Made by a program: the position numbers and the translations under genes. A stretch of DNA of 64,000 nucleotides from Mycolicibacterium sp. BiH015 (lineage in GTDB: Bacteria > Actinomycetota > Actinomycetes > Mycobacteriales > Mycobacteriaceae): positions 558,001 through 622,000 of the forward strand of contig NZ_JAQGCZ010000002.1 in assembly GCF_027706845.1 (NCBI RefSeq). The letters run 5' to 3'. Positions 17,383 through 27,474 of the stretch are shown here, in pieces. The notes beneath the pieces were generated by a model. That model made no database searches, was not told the DNA's origin, and worked only from the letters and a program-made list of their open reading frames with translations. Each line of letters opens with the position of its first letter. Positions within the stretch are counted from its first letter, which is position 1.

Positions 17383-18240
17383 TCAGCCCTCGAACTTCTT
17401 GCGGCGCCACAGGGTCCCCGCGGCGAGAAGGATGAGGCTGACGACCAGGATCGCGGTCGCGAGCACATTGATCTGCGGCGGCACAGCCGCTTTCACCGCG
17501 GCGTTGACATACAGCGGATAGGTGACCTCCGAACCGCTGACGAAGTAGGTGATGATGAAGTCGTCCAGCGACAGCGCGAACGACAACATCGCCGCAGCCA
17601 CGATTCCCGGCACGATGAGCGGCAGCGTGACCTTGAAGAACGTACGCGTCGGGCTCGCGCCTAGGTCGAGCGACGCGTCCTCCAGCGTCCAGTCGAAACC
17701 GCGTACCCGGGCCCGCACCGTCATCGCGATGAAGCTGACCTCGAATGCGATGTGGGACAACAGGATCGTGATATAGCCGGCGGGCTGGTCGAAGTCCAGG
17801 AACAACGTCAGCAGCGCCGCGCCCATGACGACCTCCGGCGCGGTCAGCGGAAGCACCAGGAATGTGTCGACCGCCTTCTGCCCCCGCCACCGCTGCCGGA
17901 CCAGCGCGATCGCGACCAGCGTGCCGAGCACCACCGCGACCGCCGTCGACACCGCGGCGACGTTGAGGCTCAGCTTGAGCGCGTCGGTGAGCGGCGGGTA
18001 CTTGAACGGGTCGAGCCAGTTCTCCAGCGTGAAGCCCTGCCAGGTGTAGTTGAACTTGCCTTCGGGCTTGTTGAAGGAGAACAGCACGATCACGAAGATC
18101 GGCAGGAAGAGGTACAGCAGCACCAGGCCGGCCACGATCCGCAGGAGAACATCTCCCCAATTGAGCCGGTTGCGAACCTTTTTCGGCGTCGGATCCTGTT
18201 GCGCGGCGGTGGCGATCGCGGCGCCCGCCTGGGTCGTCAT
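17383..18240 (-). CDS. potC: Polyamine-type ABC transporter permease (PotC-like)
   Basis: A 285-residue inner-membrane permease with six predicted helices starting at ATG 18240, which overlaps the PotB-like stop by 4 bp. The coupling loop EDASLDLGASPTRTFFKVTLPLIVPGI is the EAA motif of the second spermidine/putrescine permease. It is the last gene of a leftward ATPase, binding protein and two-permease operon and is followed by a strong hairpin. Polyamine specificity is inferred from family resemblance. Related transporters move other small cations or organic acids. Confidence 0.9.
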   Translation of the reverse strand: MTTQAGAAIATAAQQDPTPKKVRNRLNWGDVLLRIVAGLVLLYLFLPIFVIVLFSFNKPEGKFNYTWQGFTLENWLDPFKYPPLTDALKLSLNVAAVSTAVAVVLGTLVAIALVRQRWRGQKAVDTFLVLPLTAPEVVMGAALLTLFLDFDQPAGYITILLSHIAFEVSFIAMTVRARVRGFDWTLEDASLDLGASPTRTFFKVTLPLIVPGIVAAAMLSFALSLDDFIITYFVSGSEVTYPLYVNAAVKAAVPPQINVLATAILVVSLILLAAGTLWRRKKFEG

Positions 18241-19112
18241 ACTAGGTCCTCCGAGCCCAGCGCGCGGGTGTAGAGCAGCACCCCGATCAGGATCAGCACC
18301 ATCAATCCGAGGCTGAGTGCCGCCGCCGCCGGATAGTCCTTCACAACGAGGAACTGTTTCTGGATGACATTGCCGATCATCGTCGTCTGCGTACTGCCCA
18401 GATAATCGGCGTTGATGAAATCGCCGACAGCCGGGATGAATACGAGCATGCTGCCCGCCAGTACGCCCGGCATCGACAGCGGCAGTATGACCTTGCCGAA
18501 GGCGCGCGGGGTCGACGAGTAGAGGTCCTTCGACGCCTCGAGCAGGCGAGGGTCGATCTTCTCCAGGCTGACGTAGAGCGGCAGGATCATGAAGATGATC
18601 CAGTTGTAGGTCAGGCCGCCGATCACCGCCCAGCTGGTGGACAGCAGCCTGCCCTCGTCGGGAAGCAGCCCGATCGCGCCCAGCGCGGAGACCACCCATC
18701 CTTCGTCGGCGAGGATCGTCTTCCAGGCGATGGTGCGGATCAGGAACGTGACGAAGAACGGCAGAATGACCAGGCCGAGGATCAGGTTCTTGAAACGCCC
18801 TGCCTTGAAAGCGATGACGTAGGCGAGTGGGAAAGCCAGCACCAGGCACAGAACCGTTGCCGCGAGCGCGTAGCCGAACGAACGGAAGATCTGTTCGCGG
18901 TAAAGCGTGAACGCCTCGGCGTAGTTGCCGAAATCCCACGCGAATGTCAGCGTCGGCATGAAGACCGAACCTGCTGTCTCCGACAGTGAGGTGCGCGCCA
19001 GCGAGAAGAACGGCACCACAAAGAAGATCGCGAGGTATGCGAGTGCTGGGAGCACCATCAGGTACGGGGCGATCTTGCTCCGCTGACGGCTGCTGGAGGC
19101 AACACCGGCCAT
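18237..19112 (-). CDS. potB: Polyamine-type ABC transporter permease (PotB-like)
   Basis: A 291-residue inner-membrane permease with six predicted helices. The EAA-type loop EASKDLYSSTPRAFGKVILP contacts the ATPase. The N-terminus has the PotB-like first helix MVLPALAYLAIFFVVPFFSL. The start ATG 19112 lies 3 bp after the binding-protein stop, and the end overlaps the PotC-like start, so translation is coupled through the operon. Confidence 0.9.
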   Translation of the reverse strand: MAGVASSSRQRSKIAPYLMVLPALAYLAIFFVVPFFSLARTSLSETAGSVFMPTLTFAWDFGNYAEAFTLYREQIFRSFGYALAATVLCLVLAFPLAYVIAFKAGRFKNLILGLVILPFFVTFLIRTIAWKTILADEGWVVSALGAIGLLPDEGRLLSTSWAVIGGLTYNWIIFMILPLYVSLEKIDPRLLEASKDLYSSTPRAFGKVILPLSMPGVLAGSMLVFIPAVGDFINADYLGSTQTTMIGNVIQKQFLVVKDYPAAAALSLGLMVLILIGVLLYTRALGSEDLV

Positions 19113-19115
19113 CGG

Positions 19116-20297
19116 TCAGCCGCCGGTGACGGCGGCGTACGCGGTGTTGTATTCCTGCGTCTGCTCGTCGGTCAAAGCAGCCCAGCCCTTGGACTTGGCC
19201 AGTACGTCAGCAGGCGGGTTGATCAAGGGGTTGTTCGCCGATTCCGGATCGATCTTGGTGAGTTCGTCGGTCATGTCCGACAGTACGGGGATGTATTGGA
19301 CGTACGACACCAGCTTGGCGTAGTTCGCGCGATCGTAGACGTAGTCGATCCACGCCTCGGCGGCCTTCTGATTCTGCGTGGTGTACGGGATCACCATGGT
19401 GTCGACGAACGTCGTAGCACCCGATTCCGGCACCACGAACTGCAGGTCAGGGTTGTCGGCCTGCAGCTGCACGATGTCACCCGAATAGGCCTGAGCCACA
19501 GCGATATTGCCGGCCGCCAGATCGTCGGCATAGTCGTTGCCGGTGAAGCGGCGAATCTGCCCGGCGTCATTCTGCTCGCGCACAAGGTCGACGGCTTGCT
19601 GCACCGACTCGGTGGTCGGATTCTCCGGTGAATTGCCTTGCGACAGCATGATCATGCCGAGGCCATCCTGGGCGTCGGAGAAGAGGCTGACGCGGCCCTT
19701 GAACGCCGGGTCCCACAGGTCGTCGATGGTCCTGATGTCGCGACCGGTCGCCGCGCGGTTGTAGGCCAGTCCGACCAGGCCGGACATGTACGGGGCGCTG
19801 AACTCCCGACCCGGGTCCACGCTCGCCTCGAGGAGGTCCGGACGCAGGTTCTTCATGTTGGGGACGGCGTCATGGTTGATCTTGTTCAGCCACCCGAGCT
19901 GATTGAGCCGGACAGCCAGGAACGTCGTCGGCACGGCCAGGTCGGCGCCGATGTCCTGCTTGCGTGACAGTGGCTCCTTGACCTTGGCGAACCACTGCTC
20001 GTTGTCGTTGAGGTCTTCCTTGTAGTCGACGGTGATGCCCGACGCTGTCTGGAAGGCCGCGATGAACCCGTCCGCCATGTAGAGCGGCCAGTTGGAGATC
20101 CGCAGCGTGCCGCTGGCGGGTCCGCTGTCCTCGGAGCTGCTGCTCGACGATTCGCTGCCTGACCCGCAGGCCGCAAGGAACGACGAGCCGAGGGTCAGGC
20201 CGGCGGCCGCCGCGGCGCTGCCACCGAGGAAGCGCCGACGGGACGTGCGGTTCGAGGTCATCCGGGCCAGCAGTTGGGGATTGAACTCACGGGACAT
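19116..20297 (-). CDS. potD: Polyamine-type ABC transporter substrate-binding lipoprotein
   Basis: A 393-residue extracytoplasmic binding protein of the PotD/PotF family. The N-terminus combines a twin-arginine motif (SRRRFLGGS) with a lipobox LAAC, indicating Tat export followed by lipid anchoring, and a Ser-rich linker follows. The mature part carries GTLRISNWPLYMADGF, VDYKEDLNDNEQWFAKV and SLFSDAQDGLGMIML, typical of spermidine/putrescine-binding proteins. The start is ATG at 20297. The ligand is inferred from family only. Confidence 0.9.
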   Translation of the reverse strand: MSREFNPQLLARMTSNRTSRRRFLGGSAAAAAGLTLGSSFLAACGSGSESSSSSSEDSGPASGTLRISNWPLYMADGFIAAFQTASGITVDYKEDLNDNEQWFAKVKEPLSRKQDIGADLAVPTTFLAVRLNQLGWLNKINHDAVPNMKNLRPDLLEASVDPGREFSAPYMSGLVGLAYNRAATGRDIRTIDDLWDPAFKGRVSLFSDAQDGLGMIMLSQGNSPENPTTESVQQAVDLVREQNDAGQIRRFTGNDYADDLAAGNIAVAQAYSGDIVQLQADNPDLQFVVPESGATTFVDTMVIPYTTQNQKAAEAWIDYVYDRANYAKLVSYVQYIPVLSDMTDELTKIDPESANNPLINPPADVLAKSKGWAALTDEQTQEYNTAYAAVTGG

Positions 20298-20367
20298 GGC
20301 GATGCAGACCTTTCGTCAGCTCCGGGGGAGGGGGTGGGTCGCGCGGGGCGTGAGGCCCAGCTGTGGG

Positions 20368-21570
<1,203 letters not shown>

Positions 21571-21806
21571 AGCGCAACCTCCTCAGTACTGCCCCCCGGC
21601 TGTCAATAAACCTTCGCGGATCACGCGGTTACGCGCAAGCGAATCCGCAACGAATTTACATTTGAACAATGGAATCCGCTGTCTAACCGACCTCATATCG
21701 AGAGATTCCGCGCAGAAGGGTGCGTCGGACCGCCGCCTGACCCGTTCCTGCGGCCCGCCGCCCGTCGCGGTTCCAAGTCTGGCAGCCAAACCATCGCAAG
21801 CGGGCT

Positions 21807-21832
21807 GTTTACGCCCGCGCATACCCTGGGTA
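21807..21832 (+). promoter_or_regulatory. SigF-like promoter of the SRPBCC gene
   Basis: GTTT at 21807-21810, a 17-bp spacer and GGGTA at 21828-21832 match the mycobacterial SigF pattern GTTT-N15-17-GGGTA. The SRPBCC start codon at 21843 lies 10 bp further on, implying a very short leader. Confidence 0.5.
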
Positions 21833-21842
21833 GGGAGGGGAC

Positions 21843-22274
21843 ATGGCGACTGTCGATGTGTCCGTGACGTCCGACCTCACACCGGAGCGAGCCTGGGCGC
21901 TGGCCTCGGACCTCAAGCGTTTCGATGAATGGCTGACGATCTTCGGCGGCTGGAAGAGCACGGTGCCCGCCGAGATCGATGTCGATACGCAGGTGTCGTC
22001 GCTGATCAGGGTGAAGGGCTTCCGCAACGTCATCCACTGGCAGGTCACCCGGTACGACGAACCCAAAGAGATCGAGCTCGTGGGACGGGGGCGCGGCGGC
22101 GTATGCATCGCGCTGACGCTTCAGGTTGAGCCCGCGCAGGGGGGCGGATCGTCGTTTCGGGTGATCGCCGAGCTGACCGGCGGCCTGCTGAACACGCCTG
22201 TGGGCAACGTGGTCGCCAAGGTCATCAAGGGCGACGTGCGCCGGTCGGTCTGCAACCTGGCCGAGCTGCGGTGA
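21843..22274 (+). CDS. SRPBCC-family (polyketide cyclase/START-like) protein
   Basis: A 143-residue protein with the SRPBCC helix-grip fold: an N-terminal strand VDVSVTSDLTPERAWALASDL, FDEWLTIFGGW and a long C-terminal helix (NVVAKVIKGDVRRSVCNLAEL). It resembles the small mycobacterial SRPBCC proteins with hydrophobic pockets that bind lipid-like ligands. The ligand is unknown. It is divergent from the polyamine operon, has a SigF-like promoter and converges with an MFS gene 13 bp away. Confidence 0.88.
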   Translation: MATVDVSVTSDLTPERAWALASDLKRFDEWLTIFGGWKSTVPAEIDVDTQVSSLIRVKGFRNVIHWQVTRYDEPKEIELVGRGRGGVCIALTLQVEPAQGGGSSFRVIAELTGGLLNTPVGNVVAKVIKGDVRRSVCNLAELR

Positions 22275-22287
22275 CCAGGCGCTGCGC

Positions 22288-23727
22288 TCAGCCCCACTCG
22301 TGATTCATCGCGCGCGATTCGTAGCGCGCCTCATCGGATTCCGTGGCCCGTGACCGCGGCCGGGATAGGGCGATGAGCACCATCGCGAGCATCGCGGTTC
22401 CGGCGCCTCCGAGGAAGATGGCGGTGAAGCTGCTCTCGATCGGGGTGCCCGCTGCAGACGTGCGGCTCAGCAGCACAGCCACGACGGCGGCCGCCGTGGA
22501 GCTGCCGATTGTCCGCGCGATGGCATTCATGCCTGTGGCGACTCCCGTCTCGCCCGCGTCGCTGTCGGCGACCACCAATGCGGGCAACGCGCCGTAGCCG
22601 AGGCTGATGTAGGCGTTGGCGAGGATGCTGGCGACGATCACCTGCCATGGTGCTGCGTGCGCGAAGGCGATGAGGAGGAAGCCCGCGATTCCGGCCACCG
22701 CGGCGACGACGAGCACCGGTCTGGCGCCGAAGCGGTCGATGAAGCGGCCGCTGACCAGGGCGATGAGGAATCCTGTCAGCGCACCGGGCAGCAGATAGAC
22801 GATGCTGGCCTCCAGCACTGTCGCGTCGAAGCCGTATCCCGCGACGGCACCGTCCATCTGGACGAACTGGGTCAGGCCGAGGAACGCGAAGTAGAGCCCC
22901 ATCCCGACGAAGATCGTCGCGAGATTGGTGAACAGCATCGACCGCCGGGCCAGCATCCGGGTGGACACGAGAGGCCTCGCGGCCCGGCGCTCCCAGAACC
23001 ACCATCCGACCAACACCGCCACACCGCCCGCCGCGGCGGCGACGGTGCGCGGCGACATCCAGCCCCACGCGTTGCCCTGGGTGATCGCCAGGAGCAGGGC
23101 CGACAGCCCGACGGCCAGGCCCCCGGCACCGAGCCAATCGATGGATCCCGACGAGGCACGGGGCCGATCGGGAACCACGGTGAGCACGATGACGAGGACA
23201 AGCACCGTGAACGCCGTGGTCAACCAGAACACCCGGTGATAGCCGGCGTCTCCGCTCATCAGGAGGCCGACGACGACCAGACCGGTGCCGCCGCCGAAGC
23301 CCAAGGTCCCCGACAGCACGGCCATGGCCGACACCATCCGGTCGGCGCTGAGCTCCTCGCGCAGGATTGCGATGCAGATCGGGTACAGCGCGAACGACGC
23401 AGCCTGCAGGACGCGCGCGACGATCAGCAGCGTCAGCGATGTCGTCGCGGCGGCGAGAATCGAACCGGCCAGCACGACCGCGAGGACGACCAGCAACACC
23501 TGCTTCTTTCGGTACAGGTCGGCCAGTCGCCCGATCAGCGGTGTGGCCGCCGCGGCGGCCAGCAGATTGGCGGTCACGGCCCAGCTGACCGCGACGGTCG
23601 AGGCGTGCAACTGATCGGCGATGACGCCGAGCACGGGCACCACGGCAGTCTGCAGTACCGCCACCGTCAAGACCACGATGCTCAGTCCGACGATGAGAAG
23701 ACGGGGGCGCGCGACCGTCTGCCCCAC
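22288..23727 (-). CDS. MFS efflux transporter (DHA2/EmrB-QacA type)
   Basis: A 479-residue inner-membrane protein with about fourteen hydrophobic helices, the size and layout of the DHA2 proton-drug antiporters. PLIGRLADLYRKKQVLL is the MFS motif A between helices 2 and 3, and the fifth helix contains GTLGFGGGTGLVVVGLL. The start is GTG at 23727. No regulator lies next to it, so the exported compound cannot be suggested from context. Confidence 0.9.
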   Translation of the reverse strand: MGQTVARPRLLIVGLSIVVLTVAVLQTAVVPVLGVIADQLHASTVAVSWAVTANLLAAAAATPLIGRLADLYRKKQVLLVVLAVVLAGSILAAATTSLTLLIVARVLQAASFALYPICIAILREELSADRMVSAMAVLSGTLGFGGGTGLVVVGLLMSGDAGYHRVFWLTTAFTVLVLVIVLTVVPDRPRASSGSIDWLGAGGLAVGLSALLLAITQGNAWGWMSPRTVAAAAGGVAVLVGWWFWERRAARPLVSTRMLARRSMLFTNLATIFVGMGLYFAFLGLTQFVQMDGAVAGYGFDATVLEASIVYLLPGALTGFLIALVSGRFIDRFGARPVLVVAAVAGIAGFLLIAFAHAAPWQVIVASILANAYISLGYGALPALVVADSDAGETGVATGMNAIARTIGSSTAAAVVAVLLSRTSAAGTPIESSFTAIFLGGAGTAMLAMVLIALSRPRSRATESDEARYESRAMNHEWG

Positions 23728-23783
23728 GTCACGCTCCGCTCGTCGACGACCCAGTTCGTTAGCTGATCTTCAGTTCTGGTCGA

Positions 23784-24968
23784 TTATGGCGCGTGACCGA
23801 GGAGCGCTGCCAATCGGTCGAGCGGCAGGCGCGGGGAGCGGTGACCGTCGCGGCCGACCATGTCGGCGTTGACGACCAGCGCGTTGAGCACCGCCTCCTC
23901 GACGCACTGCACCACGGCGGTGTACAGCACGTCCATCCGCCCCCACGGCAGGAAAGCGATCGACCCGATCTCGTGGGCGACGACCGGTCCGAGAGGGAAC
24001 GCGCTGGCAAGATCCGGCACGTCCGCGGTGGAGAAAGCGAGGAATATGTCGCCCGAGAAATGGCTGCCGGTCGTACCGGTGCGGGCCAGTCCCAGCGGAA
24101 CCCGGCGGGCAAGGGCCTTGCACTGACCGGGCAGCAGAGGCGCGTCGGTGGCGACGATCGCGATGACGGAACCGGCGCCCGGCGGGGGCGAGCCCGCGAG
24201 ATCGCGGGCAAACCAGTCACCGTCGAGCGGGTTGTCGTCGAGCAGCGACGGACCGATGTGATGACCGGCGATCGTCAGTTCGGCGCGTGAACCGAAATTG
24301 GCCTGGACGAAAGCCGCGACCGTGTAGGTCCGGGAGCCGTAGGGAACCAGCCGGGACGCCGTGCCGTTGCCACCCTTGAACTCATAACAGTTCATCCCGG
24401 TCCCACCGCCGACCGATCCTTCGGCGACCGGCCCGCCCTTGGCGCTGTCGAGCGCCGCCACGGCATGTTCGGGCCGGACGTGTCCGCCGTTGATGTCGTT
24501 GAGGTAGCCGTCCCAGGTCTCCGCGCAGACCGGCAGGAGCCACTGGCGGGCAAGACGCGGCGCGACGCGGTTGACCCACTGCACGACGCCGGTATGGCAA
24601 GCCCCGACCGCGTGCGTATTAGACAGCACCACAGGCACATTGAAGGAGCCGACCTCGTCGATCCACGTGGTTCCGGTCATCTCTCCGTTGCCGTTGAGCG
24701 AGTACCATCCGGCGGCGCACGGCCGGCCGACGCCGGCGGCGCCACGTGGCAGGATCGCCGTCACCCCCGTGCGTACCGGGCCATGTCCGACGACGAGGGG
24801 TCCGTCGCCGTCGATCAGCGTCGTCACACCGACCTCGACGCCTGCGACGTCGGTGAGCGCGTTGAGTGGTCCCGGGATGCCCGGCAGCACGATTCCGGCG
24901 CCGCGGGCGCGGGGCCTGCCGTCAGGGGCGTGGGTCGCGAAGTCTTGTCCGGTCACCTGATGAATCAT
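23784..24968 (-). CDS. P1/DmpA-family peptidase (N-terminal nucleophile type)
   Basis: A 394-residue protein of the S58/DmpA family, whose members cleave themselves to make an N-terminal serine nucleophile and act as aminopeptidases or beta-peptidyl aminopeptidases. Supporting segments are NALTDVAGVEVGVTTL, GSVGGGTGMNCYEFKGGNGTASR and the region TGTTGSHFSGDIFLAFST around the predicted autocleavage serine. I chose ATG 24968. The longer in-frame extension overlaps the divergent permease. No signal peptide is present. The natural peptide is unknown. Confidence 0.87.
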   Translation of the reverse strand: MIHQVTGQDFATHAPDGRPRARGAGIVLPGIPGPLNALTDVAGVEVGVTTLIDGDGPLVVGHGPVRTGVTAILPRGAAGVGRPCAAGWYSLNGNGEMTGTTWIDEVGSFNVPVVLSNTHAVGACHTGVVQWVNRVAPRLARQWLLPVCAETWDGYLNDINGGHVRPEHAVAALDSAKGGPVAEGSVGGGTGMNCYEFKGGNGTASRLVPYGSRTYTVAAFVQANFGSRAELTIAGHHIGPSLLDDNPLDGDWFARDLAGSPPPGAGSVIAIVATDAPLLPGQCKALARRVPLGLARTGTTGSHFSGDIFLAFSTADVPDLASAFPLGPVVAHEIGSIAFLPWGRMDVLYTAVVQCVEEAVLNALVVNADMVGRDGHRSPRLPLDRLAALLGHAP

Positions 24969-25020
24969 GGTCGGCGAGGGCGGTCGGGTCGAGCCCAGCG
25001 CCGCATGGTCGAATATGGCC

Positions 25021-26403
25021 ATGTCGCAACGAACCTCGAACGACGTGTTCAGCGGGCACCGACCGTCGGCCGCGGGTGACCTGTCGGTCGAGACGCAGGG
25101 CATCGCGCCGATTCCGGAGTCGCACCGGTACGGCAGCGCGGGTCGGCTGTTCACCGTGTGGTTCGCCCCGCAGGTGAACATGACCGGCATTTTCACCGGC
25201 ACACTGGCGATCGTCCTGGGCCTCGGGTTCTGGCTGGGCATGCTCGCGATGGTGATCGGCACCGTGCTCGGTGCGCTCGTGGTCGGTTACCTGTCGACCT
25301 TCGGCCCGCGCACCGGCGTGGGGCAGCTCCCGAACGCACGCCTGCCCTTCGGCGGCGCCGTGGTTGTTCCCGCTGCGCTGCAATGGCTTTCGTCGATCGC
25401 CTGGGATGCGCTGGTGGGCTTGTTCGGCGGTGAGGCGCTGTCGGCGCTGCTGGGCATCCCGTTCTGGTCCGCGGTGCTGATCGTTCTCGGGGTGCAGGGG
25501 GTGGTGGGATTCTTCGGTTACGAGCTCATCCATCGGCTACAGGCGGTGCTGACCGTCGTGCTGTTCGTGACGTTCCTTGTCTTCGCCGCCAAGCTTGTCG
25601 GCGGCCACGAGATCGTCGTCCCCGCCACGGCGACGGGTGCCGACCTGGTCGGTGCCTTCGTGCTGGAGGTGACCATCGCGTTCAGCCTGTCCATCTCCTG
25701 GGCGACCTATGCCGCCGATTTCAGCCGCTACCTTCCCGCCCAGGTTTCCGGGGTGCGTGTTTTCGCTTTCACCGCAGGGGGATTGGCCGCGGGTTACGTG
25801 TTCGTCCAAGGGGTGGGGATCGCAGCGGCCGGCGTGGTGGGGGAGCACACCGTCGACGGCGTGCGCACCGTCATGGGTGGCGGGCTGGTCGGCGGGCTGG
25901 CGCTGCTCGTGATCGCCGTGGCGTCGATCGGCTCGGGAATCATGAACGACTACAGCGGGTCGCTGGCACTGCAGACGATGGGCGTGCGGGTGCGGCGCCC
26001 GATCTCTGCGGTCATCGTGACCGTGCTGGCCTTCATCCTGATCCTGTGGCTGCATGCCGCCGACACGGCCACGCGGTTCACCGACGTGCTGCTTCTGGTG
26101 AGCTATTGGATCCCGGCCTTCGTGGCGATCGTCGTGATCGACTGGCGCACACGCATCGCGGGCCGGAGCACCCTTGACCCGTCGCTGGAGGAACCGAGCC
26201 GACGCGACGGTATCGCTGCGCTGGTCGCGTTCGCCGTCGCCTATGCCGCGGCGATCCCGTTCATGAACACATCGCTGATCCAGGGCCCGGTCGCCGTAGC
26301 CTGGCACGGCGCCGATGTCGCGTACTTCGTCAACGGGCTCGTTGCCGCCGGACTCTATGGTGGATTTCGGCTGCTCACGCGGCGCCAGCCCGTCACACCC
26401 TGA
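25021..26403 (+). CDS. NCS1-family nucleobase/cytosine-type permease
   Basis: A 460-residue inner-membrane protein with about twelve hydrophobic helices. The N-terminal APQVNMTGIFTGTL and the helix SISWATYAADFSRYLP are characteristic of the nucleobase:cation symporter-1 family (cytosine, purines, allantoin, hydantoins). The start is ATG 25021 or 25015 (two near-adjacent ATG codons). It is divergent from the P1 peptidase with about 50 bp between starts. The substrate is not decided by sequence. Confidence 0.9.
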   Translation: MSQRTSNDVFSGHRPSAAGDLSVETQGIAPIPESHRYGSAGRLFTVWFAPQVNMTGIFTGTLAIVLGLGFWLGMLAMVIGTVLGALVVGYLSTFGPRTGVGQLPNARLPFGGAVVVPAALQWLSSIAWDALVGLFGGEALSALLGIPFWSAVLIVLGVQGVVGFFGYELIHRLQAVLTVVLFVTFLVFAAKLVGGHEIVVPATATGADLVGAFVLEVTIAFSLSISWATYAADFSRYLPAQVSGVRVFAFTAGGLAAGYVFVQGVGIAAAGVVGEHTVDGVRTVMGGGLVGGLALLVIAVASIGSGIMNDYSGSLALQTMGVRVRRPISAVIVTVLAFILILWLHAADTATRFTDVLLLVSYWIPAFVAIVVIDWRTRIAGRSTLDPSLEEPSRRDGIAALVAFAVAYAAAIPFMNTSLIQGPVAVAWHGADVAYFVNGLVAAGLYGGFRLLTRRQPVTP

Positions 26404-26462
26404 TTCGGGGCGTCGCGATCGGGGTATTGACACTGGCGGAAATCCTGCCGGAAAGGACTCAC

Positions 26463-26945
26463 ATGCGTCTCTCGACTCTTGCGAAAACCGCAGGCGGATC
26501 CTTCGCCGCGGCCGCAGCCGGCGCATTGGCCACCCGGCCTGCCGTGCAGTCGTCGTGGTACGACCGGCTGAAGAAGCCCGGCTTCCAGCCACCACGGCAG
26601 GCGTTCCCGATCGCGTGGAACATCCTGTACTCCGACATCGCGGCCGTCTCCGCCTCGACGCTGGACACACTCAACGATCGCGGTGACACCGAGCAGGCCC
26701 GCCGGTACACCCAGGCGCTCGCCGCCAACCTGGCGTTGAATGCCGGCTGGAGCTGGGTGTTCTTCAATCGCCGCAAGCTCGGTGCCGCTGCGCTGCTGTC
26801 CGGGCTGCTGACAGTCAGCAGCGCCGATCTCGCGCGCCGCGCGGGCGCGGTCAACCCCCCGGCGGGGGCGGCGCTGGCCGCATATCCGCTGTGGTGTGGG
26901 TTCGCGACCGCGTTGTCGACGCGGATCTGGCAGCTGAATCGCTGA
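26463..26945 (+). CDS. tspO: TspO/MBR-family membrane protein
   Basis: A 160-residue protein of the tryptophan-rich sensory protein/translocator family. Helices include WYDRLKKPGFQPPRQAFPIAWNILY, the diagnostic N-terminal segment, and ANLALNAGWSWVFFNRRKLG. TspO proteins bind porphyrins or other hydrophobic ligands in the membrane. The start ATG 26463 has GGAAAGG about 10 bp upstream. It is followed 10 bp later by the PsiE-like gene, so the two are probably cotranscribed. Confidence 0.9.
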   Translation: MRLSTLAKTAGGSFAAAAAGALATRPAVQSSWYDRLKKPGFQPPRQAFPIAWNILYSDIAAVSASTLDTLNDRGDTEQARRYTQALAANLALNAGWSWVFFNRRKLGAAALLSGLLTVSSADLARRAGAVNPPAGAALAAYPLWCGFATALSTRIWQLNR

Positions 26946-26955
26946 AGGCGTCGCG

Positions 26956-27474
26956 ATGCCCGACAAGAAAGACGCGCAGCCCGAGGAGCGTCAGCGTCTC
27001 GCCGATCGCGTCCTGAGCGTCATCGAGGACGCCATCTACTGGGCCATCGCCGTGATGCTGGTGATCGGCTCGGGGGCCCTGCTGGTGAGCCAGTTCAACA
27101 CCATGTTGCGGCTGCGCAGCACACCGGCCAACACCATCATGCTGGAGATTCTCGACGGTCTGTTGCTGATCTTCATTTTCGTCGAGTTGCTCTACGCGGT
27201 ACGGACGTCGCTGCGCTCCCACGAGATCGCCGTCGAGCCATTCCTGATCGTCGGCATGCTGGCGGGCATCAAGGAGATCGTCGTGCTGTCCGTCGAGGCC
27301 GCGACGCTGCTCGACAAGGGGCCGAACTTCGCGCGCGCGGTCGTCGAGATCGGCGTGCTGGGCGGTGTCGTGCTGATTCTGGCGTTGGCGGCTTTCATCT
27401 TGCGGGGGCGCCGTCCGGGGCGCGACGATCCCGGCACCAAAGCGGTCGAGGAGGAATCGCCCGCCCCGGCGTGA
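26956..27474 (+). CDS. PsiE-family (phosphate-starvation-inducible) membrane protein
   Basis: A 172-residue protein with a hydrophilic N-terminus (1-25), about four membrane helices and a charged C-terminal tail. The segment FIFVELLYAVRTSLRSHEIAVEPFLIVGMLAGIKEIVVL is typical of the PsiE family. The family name derives from phosphate starvation in E. coli. No Pho-type box was recognised upstream here. The stop overlaps the next gene's GTG start by 4 bp. Confidence 0.85.
   Translation: MPDKKDAQPEERQRLADRVLSVIEDAIYWAIAVMLVIGSGALLVSQFNTMLRLRSTPANTIMLEILDGLLLIFIFVELLYAVRTSLRSHEIAVEPFLIVGMLAGIKEIVVLSVEAATLLDKGPNFARAVVEIGVLGGVVLILALAAFILRGRRPGRDDPGTKAVEEESPAPA

Noticed and set aside
17383..18939. 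A long minus-strand open frame extending the PotC-like permease by 233 codons.
   Set aside because: The extension overlaps the PotB-like gene in another frame. The PotC start at 18240 is fixed by the ATGA overlap.
22657..23766. A 369-codon plus-strand open frame antisense to the MFS transporter.
   Set aside because: Composition (Arg/Gln/Asp/His-rich, no hydrophobic core) is that of a mirror frame of a GC-rich membrane-protein gene.
26422..26426. GGGTA shortly before the tspO-like gene.
   Set aside because: No GTTT at a suitable distance upstream.
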